NCBI GenBank assembly: GCA_947631405.1
Contig: CANRLC010000020.1
Span: 1-38,736 of the forward strand
Reading direction: 5' to 3'
DNA length: 38,736 nucleotides
From: an uncultured Clostridia bacterium
GTDB taxonomy: Bacteria; Bacillota; Clostridia; Christensenellales; Aristaeellaceae
The first letter of the stretch is position 1; the number at the start of each line of letters is the position of its first letter. Of the stretch, positions 1 through 8,078 are shown in pieces. The translations under genes were made by a program, and so were the position numbers. The notes beneath the pieces are model-generated. The model worked only from the letters and a program-made list of their open reading frames with translations. It ran no database searches and had not been told where the DNA came from.

Positions 1-1
1 G

Positions 2-823
2 TTCACGGAAGGCGAGGCGACAGTGACGCTGGCGGGCGGCGAGAGCGCGACCGCGAAGGGCCTGCCGGAAGGGACGAAGTACACGGTCGAAGAAGCTCTT
101 GCGGCCGGGTATGAGAACAAGACGCCAGAAGCGAACAAGAGTGGCACGATCACCGACGGCGGGAAGGCAGAGGCAGCGTTTACCAACCGCTTCAAGACGG
201 GCGAGCTGACGGTCAAGAAGGCGGTCGAGGGCGAACTGACGGCGGCTGACAAGGACGCGAAGTTCACCTTCACGGTAAAGCTTGACAAAGCGCTGACCGG
301 CACTTACGGCGAGATGGAGTTCACGGAAGGCGAGGCGACAGTGACGCTGGCGGGCGGCGAGAGCGCGACCGCGAAGGGCCTGCCGGAAGGGACGACGTAC
401 ACGGTCGAAGAAGCTCCTGCGGCCGGGTATGAGAACAAGACGCCAGAAGCGAACACGCACGGTAAGATTACCGACGGCGGGAAGGCAGAGGCAGCGTTTA
501 CCAACCGCTTCAAGACGGGCGAGTTGACGGTCACCAAGACCGTCACAGGCACGGCGGCCGATCGGGAGCAGGCGTTCGCCTTCACGGTGACGCTGAGCGA
601 CAAGACGATCACCGGCAAGTTCGGCGAGATGGAGTTCACGGACGGCGTGGCGACATTTGAACTGAAGCACGGCGAGAGCCTGACCGCTGAGAACCTGCCC
701 GCGGGCATCGAATACGAGGTGACCGAGGCGGCGAGCGAGGATTACGCATCGAGCAGCACGGGCGCGAAGGGCACGATCGAGGATCAGGAGACCGCGACCG
801 CGGCGTTCGTCAACCACAAGGAT
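2..823 (+). repeat. Tandem 318-bp coding repeats in the surface protein
   Basis: The sequence starting at base 2 (ttcacggaaggcgag) recurs at 320, and a diverged copy starts at 635. The TGELTV start of each unit falls near 197 and 515. Period is 318 bp (106 codons) between the first two units and about 315 bp to the third. The first two units are almost identical at DNA level, with a few substitutions (for example AAG to ACG in the KYT/TYT codon, CTT to CCT in EALA/EAPA). The third is clearly diverged. Such arrays change copy number by recombination. Confidence 0.85.
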
Positions 824-1585
824 GCGACGCCCGAGCCGACGGAGGAGCCGACGCCCGAGCCGACGGAAGAGCCGACGCCCGAACCGACGGAAGAGCCGAC
901 GCCTGAACCGACGGAAGAGCCGACGCCGACGCCCGTTCCCGTGGTGACGCCTGAACCCACGCCCGAACCGACGCCCGAACCGACGCCTACGCCGACGCCC
1001 ACGCCGGAGCAGCAGTACACGAGCGTCGAGGGCACCAAGTCGTGGCGCGACGACGACGACAAGGATGGGCTGCGGCCTGCGTCCGTGACGGTTCGTCTGC
1101 TTCAGGATGGCAATGCCTACGCGGAGACCACGGTGACGGCGGCCGACGGCTGGCACTACGCCTTTGGCGATCTGCCGGTGTTCAGGCCGGACGGCACGAC
1201 CTTCGAGTACGCGATCAGCGAGCAGCTGACGAGCGGCTACTTTGCGGCCGTGGTGGGCTATGACCTCGTCAACGTGTACATCCCGCACACGACGCCGGAG
1301 GAGCCGGAGAATCCGGAGAATCCGGAGAATCCGGACGAGCCGGAGAACCCGGACGAACCGAAGGTGATCCACGAGCCGCCGCAGGGCTTCGAGATCACGC
1401 ACCTGACGGAGGAGGAGCTGGAGCAGTTCATCCAGCTGTACAACTACGACACGCCTTTGGCCGGCATGCTGCTGGGCACGGGCGACGAGACACCCGCGGC
1501 GCCGTTCGTCTTCGCCGGCATCGGTCTGGCGGCGTTGATCGCGCTGGCGGTGGGAAGCGTCCCGAGGCGCAGACGCGAAGATTGA
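2..1585 (+). CDS. Cell-surface repeat protein with Cna-B/SpaA-like domains, C-terminal part
   Basis: The frame is open from the left edge, so the N-terminus lies outside the window. What is visible, in order: two and a half or more tandem beta-sandwich repeats of about 106 residues (each beginning near TGELTVKK or TGELTVTK and ending near AAFTNRFK), a Thr/Pro/Glu-rich stalk (TPEPTEEP units, about 824-1016), one Cna-B-like domain (VEGTKSWRDDDD to LVNVYIP, about 1022-1280), an acidic Pro-Glu-Asn linker, then a C-terminal hydrophobic helix (about 1497-1557) and the basic tail RRRRED. This is the architecture of a Gram-positive wall adhesin or pilin-like protein. The usual LPXTG is absent; LLGTGD sits where LPKTGD is normally found, so sortase anchoring is possible but unproven. 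The repeat domains resemble DUF5979/SpaA families by eye. The ligand is unknown. Confidence 0.85.
   Translation, partial: FTEGEATVTLAGGESATAKGLPEGTKYTVEEALAAGYENKTPEANKSGTITDGGKAEAAFTNRFKTGELTVKKAVEGELTAADKDAKFTFTVKLDKALTGTYGEMEFTEGEATVTLAGGESATAKGLPEGTTYTVEEAPAAGYENKTPEANTHGKITDGGKAEAAFTNRFKTGELTVTKTVTGTAADREQAFAFTVTLSDKTITGKFGEMEFTDGVATFELKHGESLTAENLPAGIEYEVTEAASEDYASSSTGAKGTIEDQETATAAFVNHKDATPEPTEEPTPEPTEEPTPEPTEEPTPEPTEEPTPTPVPVVTPEPTPEPTPEPTPTPTPTPEQQYTSVEGTKSWRDDDDKDGLRPASVTVRLLQDGNAYAETTVTAADGWHYAFGDLPVFRPDGTTFEYAISEQLTSGYFAAVVGYDLVNVYIPHTTPEEPENPENPENPDEPENPDEPKVIHEPPQGFEITHLTEEELEQFIQLYNYDTPLAGMLLGTGDETPAAPFVFAGIGLAALIALAVGSVPRRRRED
824..1016 (+). repeat. 24-bp TPEPTEEP stalk repeats
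   Basis: Four near-identical 24-bp units encode TPEPTEEP, followed by degenerate TPEP and TPTP units. Such a stalk would extend the upstream domains away from the wall. The array is short, in frame, and prone to slippage. Confidence 0.8.
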
Positions 1586-1606
1586 CGAGAAACCCTACAA
1601 ACGCAC

Positions 1607-1649
1607 GCCGGGCGGCGGGGGAAAGCGCCTTTCCTCCGCCCGCCCCGGC
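1607..1649 (+). terminator. Long GC hairpin after the surface-protein gene
   Basis: A long imperfect stem (outer GCCGGG with CCCCGGC, inner GGAAAG with CTTTCC, loop CGC, two small bulges) lies 22 bases after the stop codon. No T-run follows, so it may act as an mRNA 3' stabiliser or weak terminator rather than a classical intrinsic terminator. Confidence 0.45.
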
Positions 1650-1673
1650 GGGACGACAGGCCCCGGTAGGCCG

Positions 1674-1804
1674 CAGTCTGTCAAAGAAGCCTTTCTCCCC
1701 CCCCGGAGGGGGAGAAAGGGCGATCCAATTCTTTAATAATTGCTTGGATTTTGAATTGAATCCAAAAAGATTTTGATGCTGGACATGGGTTTTCGACAAG
1801 CTGA
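1674..1804. repeat. Intergenic inverted-end element, copy A
   Basis: About 131 bp bounded by CAGTCTGTCAAAGAAG on the left and TTTTCGACAAGCTGA on the right, which are imperfect inverted copies of each other. Just inside the left end is a hairpin (CTTTCTCC with GGAGAAAG around CCCCC/GGAGG). The middle is AT-rich with a TTGAATT/AATCCAAAA stretch. The inner part aligns by eye with copy B at 26531. It carries no reading frame of note and lies between the surface-protein gene and the next CDS. Confidence 0.6.
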
Positions 1805-1840
1805 GACCCATGTAGGCCGTGAGGACAGGAGGCGAAGCGA

Positions 1841-2629
1841 ATGAAGCGGATGACGGCAATTCTATTGGCGGCCCTGCTGCTGTGTACGGGCACGGCGCTG
1901 GCCGCCCAATGGCGCGAAGGAACCGGCCCCAGCCAGCCCTATCAGGGCGCGCCGGAGATCGACCTGAGCCAACAGATGGGCTACATGATGTTCTTTCCCA
2001 GCGAGCAGATGCCGGTGGAGAACGAATGCGAGCGGCTGTACATCTATCTGCCGCGCGAGGACGTACACGTCGGTGAGGGTACCTTTTACCTGTGTACCGA
2101 CAGGGGCGAGGTCTGGGAGACGGAGATGACCGACCCGGACGCGGTGATCGAGCGACCGATCAACGAGAGCGAGCTGGACGGCCTGCTCTGGGGCGGCGGC
2201 ACCTGCTTTGAGATTCGCCTGTCGCGCTCGCTCAAGCTGGGCGAAACGTACTTCGTGAACCTGACGGGCGGCTCGATCGTCTCCGAGGACGGCGTGCAAA
2301 GCCCGCAAATCGGCGGCACCGACCAGTGGCGCTTCACGTTGGCGGGGGATTACGGCGTCAGCGAGATGGCGTACCTGCGCGCGGAGGGCGACGAGACCGT
2401 GGAGGTGGAGTCGCCGCAGCCAGGGGACGAGATTCGCTTCGATCTCGTGCTGGGCGGCGACGCGGCATGGGCCTTGCTCTACGAATACAACGATTCCGCG
2501 GATTTCCTCGAGACCATGTTCGAGGAGAGCTGCGAGGTGACCGGACAGGTGACGGGAGATCAGTTGGTCTGGGGCGTCCTGTTCATGGACGCGGAGGGCA
2601 ACGAGCTGCACCGCACCGAGTTCTGGTGA
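1841..2629 (+). CDS. Small secreted protein of unknown function
   Basis: 262 residues. ATG is preceded by AGGAGG with about 8 bases of spacing. The first 21 residues form a signal peptide (KR, hydrophobic stretch, then ALA before AQWR) with a signal peptidase I type site; Cys15 is not in a lipobox. The mature part is acidic, rich in Glu/Asp, Gly and aromatic residues, with no transmembrane segment and no motif I recognise. It reads as a beta-rich extracellular domain. It lies downstream of the surface-protein gene on the same strand, separated by hairpin and repeat A, so it is probably an independent transcript. I do not recognise the family. Confidence 0.75.
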   Translation: MKRMTAILLAALLLCTGTALAAQWREGTGPSQPYQGAPEIDLSQQMGYMMFFPSEQMPVENECERLYIYLPREDVHVGEGTFYLCTDRGEVWETEMTDPDAVIERPINESELDGLLWGGGTCFEIRLSRSLKLGETYFVNLTGGSIVSEDGVQSPQIGGTDQWRFTLAGDYGVSEMAYLRAEGDETVEVESPQPGDEIRFDLVLGGDAAWALLYEYNDSADFLETMFEESCEVTGQVTGDQLVWGVLFMDAEGNELHRTEFW

Positions 2630-2646
2630 TCGACAAAGGAAGATAA

Positions 2647-2676
2647 GCGGCGGCGGGTTTCATGGCCCGCCGCCGC
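2647..2676 (+). terminator. GC hairpin after the secreted-protein gene
   Basis: Perfect 11-bp arms GCGGCGGCGGG and CCCGCCGCCGC around the loop TTTCATGG, 17 bases after the stop. No immediate T-run follows; the left end of repeat D begins in its last base. A near copy of this hairpin with the same loop recurs at 2861. Confidence 0.6.
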
Positions 2677-2858
2677 AGCTTGTCAAAAAAGTCATTGTAC
2701 TATCTTGCGTAATCTTCAAAAGCTTTTCAACCTTCAAAGTTTGGGGACCGAAGGTTTCCAAAGGGCGACCGGAAAGCCCTTTGGTGGGGCGGCGGGGCAA
2801 AGCCCCGCATCCCCCGAAAGCTTGAAGAAAAGAGCAGCAGGGTTTTTCGACAGACTGC
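2676..2858. repeat. Intergenic inverted-end element, copy D
   Basis: Bounded by CAGCTTGTCAAAAAAG (left) and GGTTTTTCGACAGACTG (right), imperfect inverted copies of each other and of the ends of copies A, B and C. Its interior differs from the other copies: it carries AAGGGC/GCCCTT and CGGGGC/GCCCCG style inverted repeats (about 2761-2815). Left and right end types appear swapped relative to copy A, as if inserted in the other orientation. It is bracketed by two hairpins that share the sequence CGGCGGGTTTCATGGCC. Confidence 0.55.
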
Positions 2859-2860
2859 AG

Positions 2861-2888
2861 CGGCGGGTTTCATGGCCTGCCGCCGTTT
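2861..2888 (+). terminator. Second copy of the CGGCGGG-TTTCATGG hairpin
   Basis: Arms CGGCGG and GCCGCCG around a loop that includes TTTCATGG, followed by TTTCG. It repeats the hairpin at 2647-2676 with one or two changes, about 210 bp away, on the far side of repeat D. It may be the displaced original terminator of the 1841 gene. Confidence 0.5.
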
Positions 2889-2916
2889 CGTATGCCCGCT
2901 GAAAACCGGGCGCAGC

Positions 2917-2950
2917 GCAAAAACCCCGCCTGCCGCGAGGGCAGACGGGG
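2917..2950 (-). terminator. Intrinsic terminator of groES-groEL
   Basis: Read on the minus strand: stem CCCCG-T-CTGCC paired with GGCAG-G-CGGGG, short loop, then TTTTT. It begins 20 bases beyond the groEL stop codon and ends the leftward operon. Confidence 0.85.
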
Positions 2951-2969
2951 GAGCGATAGCGCTTGGGAA

Positions 2970-4604
<1,635 letters not shown>

Positions 4605-4688
4605 TCATTCCTCCTAAAATCAAACCTTTGCCGGAATTTTGAATTTCTCATCCGAAAAGCTACGCCGCCAACGCCCCTCTGCCCGCGG

Positions 4689-4950
4689 CCTCGTGCGCTC
4701 CATATTCATGAAACACAAAGCCCTTCGGAGATGGGTGTGGGCACAGCCCACCGGCCCCGTGCGCTTCACATCGTGAACCGCCAAAGCCCTCCGGAGATGG
4801 GTGTGGGCACAGCCCACCGGCCTCGTGCGCTTCACATCGTGAACCGCCAAAGCCCTCCGGAGATGGGTGTGGGCACAGCCCACCGGCCTCGTGCGCTTCA
4901 CATCGTGAACCGCCAAAGCCCTTCGGAAGCGGGTGTGGGCACTGCCCACT
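4689..4950 (-). repeat. Four 66-bp tandem repeats between groES and groEL
   Basis: Units start at 4689, 4755, 4821 and 4887 (period exactly 66). The middle two differ by about one base; the outer two have more changes. Each unit holds three small inverted repeats: TTCAC-ATC-GTGAA, CTCCGGAG and GTGGGC-ACA-GCCCAC, so the transcript could form a row of small hairpins. The array begins right at the groES stop codon and ends about 90 bases before groEL; the remaining 4602-4688 holds the groEL ribosome-binding site and nothing else I can name. No spacers, so it is not a CRISPR array. A 109-codon frame runs through it on the minus strand (GTG overlapping the groES TAG), but other frames on both strands are also open because 66 is a multiple of three. 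Confidence 0.9.
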
Positions 4951-5233
4951 ACTCTACGATGGCGAGAATGTCGCTCTGGCGGACGATCTTCAGCTCTTCG
5001 CCGTCGATCTTGATCTCCGTGCCCGCGTACTTCGAGTAGACGACCTTCTGGCCGACCTTCACCTGCATGGTGATCTCCTTGCCGTCCACCACGCCGCCCG
5101 GGCCAACCGCGAGCACCGTCGCATACTGCGGCTTCTCCTTCGCGCTGGACGTGAGGATCAGGCCGCCCTTCGTCGTCTCCTCCATCTCCGCGTCCTTGAT
5201 GACCACGCGGTCGAAAAGGGGCTTCAAGCTCAT
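4949..5233 (-). CDS. groES: Co-chaperonin GroES (Hsp10)
   Basis: 94 residues, the normal length. It caps the GroEL ring as a heptamer. Signatures: N-terminal SLKPLFDRVVIKDAE, the mobile loop region TTKGGLILTSSAKEKPQ, then VLAVGPG and VVYSKYAGTEIKIDGEE. ATG is preceded by AAGGAGGTCTGTTACA on the minus strand. It is the first gene of the operon, behind the CIRCE operator and a sigma-A type promoter. The stop codon TAG touches the first unit of the 66-bp repeat array. Confidence 0.98.
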   Translation of the reverse strand: MSLKPLFDRVVIKDAEMEETTKGGLILTSSAKEKPQYATVLAVGPGGVVDGKEITMQVKVGQKVVYSKYAGTEIKIDGEELKIVRQSDILAIVE

Positions 5234-5270
5234 TGTAACAGACCTCCTTCTGTTTGCCTCTGAGAGTTTG

Positions 5271-5297
5271 TTAGCACTCTTTGAAGACGAGTGCTAA
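5271..5297 (-). promoter_or_regulatory. CIRCE operator (HrcA binding site)
   Basis: Perfect consensus TTAGCACTC, nine bases, GAGTGCTAA. It lies between the promoter and the groES ribosome-binding site, in the transcribed leader, the usual place for HrcA repression that is relieved by heat shock. The hrcA gene itself is not in the window. Confidence 0.97.
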
Positions 5298-5307
5298 AAC
5301 CAGATAT

Positions 5308-5336
5308 ACTATACGCGACTTGCGCAAAACAGGCAA
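5308..5336 (-). promoter_or_regulatory. groES-groEL promoter
   Basis: On the minus strand: -35 TTGCCT (5331-5336), 17-base spacer, -10 TATAGT (5308-5313), just upstream of CIRCE. Confidence 0.8.
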
Positions 5337-5477
5337 GATCGGGAAACGAATGAATCCCGCTTCCATTTCCAGTTTTTCCGGATTTTTCAAAAATATCCCT
5401 CTCGTTTGCCATCTCGCGCTTATTTTCGCAAGATTTTAAGCTTTTAGGCGTCCGCACTGGCGCGCAGGGGCATTTCA

Positions 5478-5486
5478 TGGTACAAT
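5478..5486 (+). promoter_or_regulatory. Probable mutY promoter (extended -10)
   Basis: TGG followed directly by TACAAT, 27 bases before the mutY start. No convincing -35 hexamer at 16-18 bases; the extended -10 may compensate. The upstream stretch 5340-5470 is AT-richer than its surroundings. Confidence 0.5.
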
Positions 5487-5513
5487 CAATCAAACGGGAA
5501 ACGGAGGATAGCG

Positions 5514-6566
5514 ATGGATCGGGAACGGGATTTTGCGGCGGCGCTGCTGCGCTGGTACGACGCCGCGCATCGAGATCTGCCGTGGCGGCATACGCGCGAC
5601 GCGTACCGCGTGTGGGTGTCGGAGATCATGCTCCAGCAGACGCGCGCGGAGACCGTCGTTCCCTATTATGAGCGCTTCCTCGCGCGCTATCCCACGCTGG
5701 AGGCGCTCGCGCAGGCGGACGAAGGCGAGCTGCTCAAGCTCTGGGAGGGGCTGGGCTATTACAGCCGCGCGCGCAATTTGCAGCGCGCCGCGCAAAGGGC
5801 CGCGCAAGAGTGCGGCGGGACGCTTCCGCGCACGGTCGAGGCGCTGCGCTCGCTGCCGGGCGTCGGCGCGTATACGGCGGGCGCGATCGCCGCGATCGCC
5901 TACGGCCTGCCCGTCGCCGCGGTGGACGGCAACGTGGAGCGCGTCCTCTGCCGCTACGACGCCGTGACGGAGAGCGTCGGCGACCCCGGAACGCGCCGGG
6001 CCGTCGAGGCGCGCGCGCAGGCGCTCGTGCCAAGGGATCGGCCGGGCGACTTCGCCAACGCGATGATGGAGCTGGGCGCGACGGTTTGCACGCCCAAAAA
6101 TCCCGCATGCCTGCTGTGCCCGGTGCGCGAGGGCTGCCGGGGATTTGAGCGGGGCGTCGCGCAGGAACTGCCGGTCAAGCCGCGCAAAAAGCCGCAGCGC
6201 GTCGAGCGCCGCGCCGTGATGCTGGTCTTTTGCGAAAGACGCGTGCTGACCGTGCGGCGCGAGGAGCGGCTGCTGGGCGGGCTTTACGCCTTCCCCAGCG
6301 CGCTGCACGAGGGCGAGACGGGCGACCCCGCCGCGCTGGTGTACGCTTTGGAGGCGATGGGCGTGCGCGCCGCCTACGACGAGCCGCTGGGCCGCGCGCG
6401 CCACGTCTTCACGCACATCGTCTGGGAGATGGACGTCCACGCGCTGGCCGCCGAGACGTGTACGCCCGTCGAGGGCGGCCTGTGGGCGACGCGCGAGGCG
6501 CTCGCCGCGCTGGCGATGCCCACCGCGGTGCGCTACGCCCGGGAGCAGGCCGCGCTCCGGCTGTGA
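5514..6566 (+). CDS. mutY: Adenine DNA glycosylase MutY
   Basis: 350 residues. It removes adenine mispaired with 8-oxoguanine in base-excision repair. Visible: catalytic Glu37 in SEIMLQQT, helix-hairpin-helix LPGVGAYTAG (about 114-123), catalytic Asp138 in VDGNVERVL, and the 4Fe-4S loop C192-x6-C199-x2-C202-x5-C208. Residues from about 230 form the NUDIX-like C-terminal domain that recognises 8-oxoG. ATG at 5514 is preceded by GGAGGATAGCG. It is divergent from groES, and a hairpin terminator follows it. All catalytic residues are intact. Confidence 0.96.
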   Translation: MDRERDFAAALLRWYDAAHRDLPWRHTRDAYRVWVSEIMLQQTRAETVVPYYERFLARYPTLEALAQADEGELLKLWEGLGYYSRARNLQRAAQRAAQECGGTLPRTVEALRSLPGVGAYTAGAIAAIAYGLPVAAVDGNVERVLCRYDAVTESVGDPGTRRAVEARAQALVPRDRPGDFANAMMELGATVCTPKNPACLLCPVREGCRGFERGVAQELPVKPRKKPQRVERRAVMLVFCERRVLTVRREERLLGGLYAFPSALHEGETGDPAALVYALEAMGVRAAYDEPLGRARHVFTHIVWEMDVHALAAETCTPVEGGLWATREALAALAMPTAVRYAREQAALRL

Positions 6567-6576
6567 CGGCGCAAAT

Positions 6577-6609
6577 GAAAAGGGCCGGGGATTGATCCGT
6601 CCCCGGCCC
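6577..6609 (-). terminator. Terminator between mutY and the zinc-ribbon gene
   Basis: Perfect 10-bp arms GGGCCGGGGA and TCCCCGGCCC around an 8-base loop. The T-run (TTTTCATTT) follows on the minus strand, so it ends the leftward zinc-ribbon gene best, and may also slow transcription leaving mutY. Confidence 0.75.
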
Positions 6610-6622
6610 ATGGACGCGCGCT

Positions 6623-6913
6623 TTACGCGCCTTGCCGCTTCCAGCGCCGCAGCGTCGGCAGATACGCCGCCAGCCGCGCGCGGGCGGTCGCCTCGTCCGG
6701 GTGCAGGCCGAGCCTCACCTCCAGCGGCGCGCAGAAGTCGATCATCTCCTGCAGCGTCCCGGTCATCTTTTCCTCGCCCTCCGGGCAGCAGTAGACGCAG
6801 TACTCCGGGTTCGGCGTGCCGTCGGCATGCTTGCCAAAAAGCTCGGGCGAGGTGAGCGGCATGCCGCAGCTCTGGCATACGGGCGCGGCCTGCGATGGGA
6901 TTTCAGGGTTCAT
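6623..6913 (-). CDS. Putative zinc-ribbon protein (PF12674-like)
   Basis: 96 residues from the ATG at 6913, chosen because AGGAGG lies 6-7 bases upstream on the minus strand; an upstream in-frame start at 6967 would include a poor, basic extension. Motifs: CQSCGMPL, then EYCVYCCPEGE, four to six cysteines fit for one zinc ribbon, then a helical part ending LPTLRRWKRQG. This layout (CxxCGMP, Gly/Thr-rich middle, YCxYC, helix with EEMIDFC, terminal LKRW) matches the small 'putative zinc ribbon domain' family. The function is unknown. It is divergent from the WYL regulator with a 157-bp shared upstream region. Confidence 0.85.
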   Translation of the reverse strand: MNPEIPSQAAPVCQSCGMPLTSPELFGKHADGTPNPEYCVYCCPEGEEKMTGTLQEMIDFCAPLEVRLGLHPDEATARARLAAYLPTLRRWKRQGA

Positions 6914-7070
6914 GTTCTTTCCTCCTTTTTTGCGCTTTCCCATGGGATAGCCTATGATCGCACACAAAAGCGGACAGCTCCATGTCAGGTTTTGAGGAAT
7001 ACAATCCGTTTTGAAGGGAAGCGCCGTTTGACTTCACGGCGGACGAGCGGCCCGAATAGAGGAGGAAACC

Positions 7071-7973
7071 ATGCAGATCAGCCGTCTGTTTGAAATGCTC
7101 TACATCCTGCAGGAGCGCGGGCAGGTCACCGCGTCGGAGCTGGCCCGGCGCTTCGAGGTCTCCCAGCGCACGGTCTACCGCGACGCGCAGGCGCTCTGCG
7201 AGGCGGGCGTGCCGATCTACGCGCAGAGCGGGCGCGGCGGCGGGCTGCGCATCCTGCCGGGCTACCAGATCAAAAGCGCGCTGCTGAGCGAGGAGGAGCG
7301 AAAGACCGTCCTTTCGGCGCTGCGCGCGATGGAGCAGGTCGGCGCGGCGGACGCGGCGCTGCTGCGCAGGCTCACGGCCCTGCTGGGCGGCTCCCAGCCC
7401 GACTGGGTGGAGATCGACTTTTCCGACTGGAGCGGCCGGAGGCAGGCGCTCTTTGGCGCGCTGCGCACGGCGATCCTGCTCGGCAGGCAGGTCGCGCTCG
7501 ACTACTGCGCCGAGGGCGGCGAGAGCGCCCGGCGGCGCGTGTGCCCCGTCAAACTCTGGTTCAAGGGCAGGACGTGGTACCTGCGCGCGTACTGCATGGA
7601 GCGGCGCGCCATGCGCACCTTCAAGCTGACGCGCATCCTGCGCGCGGAGATGCTGCCGGAGGGCTTTCCGCCGGAGGCGCCGGCCGACGCGGGCGGCGAT
7701 AAAGACGCGTGGGAGGCGGCCGAACCGCTGCGCTTTACGCTGCTGGCGGACGCGTGCATGGCCTACCGCGTCTACGACGACTTCTTGCCGGAGTGGGTGA
7801 CGCGCCTGCCGGACGGCGGCTTTCGCATCGAGGCGGAGTTCCCGCCGGGCGAGTGGAACGCGAGCCTCATCTTGGGCTACGGCGAGCACGCCGAGGTGAC
7901 GCGGCCCGAAGGGCTGCGCCGCGAGATCGCGGAGCGCGCCCGTAAAATGGCCGCGCGCTACGGCAACGCGTAA
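7071..7973 (+). CDS. HTH/WYL-domain transcriptional regulator (YafY-like)
   Basis: 300 residues. An N-terminal DeoR/HTH_11 type winged helix (residues about 5-60: LYILQERGQVTASELA, then VSQRTVYRDAQAL) is followed by a WYL sensor domain (about 140-200, with TWYLRAYC and RTFKLTRI) and a C-terminal WCX-like segment (EWNASLILGYGEHAEV). WYL regulators respond to small or nucleic-acid ligands, but its target is unknown; the divergent zinc-ribbon gene and itself are the nearest candidates. ATG follows GAGGAGGAAACC. priA starts about 100 bases downstream with its own promoter. Confidence 0.92.
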   Translation: MQISRLFEMLYILQERGQVTASELARRFEVSQRTVYRDAQALCEAGVPIYAQSGRGGGLRILPGYQIKSALLSEEERKTVLSALRAMEQVGAADAALLRRLTALLGGSQPDWVEIDFSDWSGRRQALFGALRTAILLGRQVALDYCAEGGESARRRVCPVKLWFKGRTWYLRAYCMERRAMRTFKLTRILRAEMLPEGFPPEAPADAGGDKDAWEAAEPLRFTLLADACMAYRVYDDFLPEWVTRLPDGGFRIEAEFPPGEWNASLILGYGEHAEVTRPEGLRREIAERARKMAARYGNA

Positions 7974-7979
7974 GCCGTC

Positions 7980-8008
7980 TTGCGCGGGCGGGCGCGCATG
8001 CGTATAAT
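7980..8008 (+). promoter_or_regulatory. priA promoter
   Basis: -35 TTGCGC (7980-7985), 17-base spacer, perfect -10 TATAAT (8003-8008). Its position shows that in-frame starts upstream of about 8015 cannot be the priA start. Confidence 0.8.
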
Positions 8009-8078
8009 AATAGGCAAGAATCGGCGGGCGGGCAAAGCGCCGCCCCTGCAAGGACGCCGAAAGGCGCGGGAGGGAAGC

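Noticed and set aside
4689..4950. 66-bp repeats as a CRISPR array
   Set aside because: Units are contiguous with no unique spacers, and there are no cas genes.
7980..8078. N-terminal extension of PriA to 7980
   Set aside because: It would include the promoter hexamers at 7980-8008; the GTG at 8079 has a good ribosome-binding site and gives the family N-terminus.
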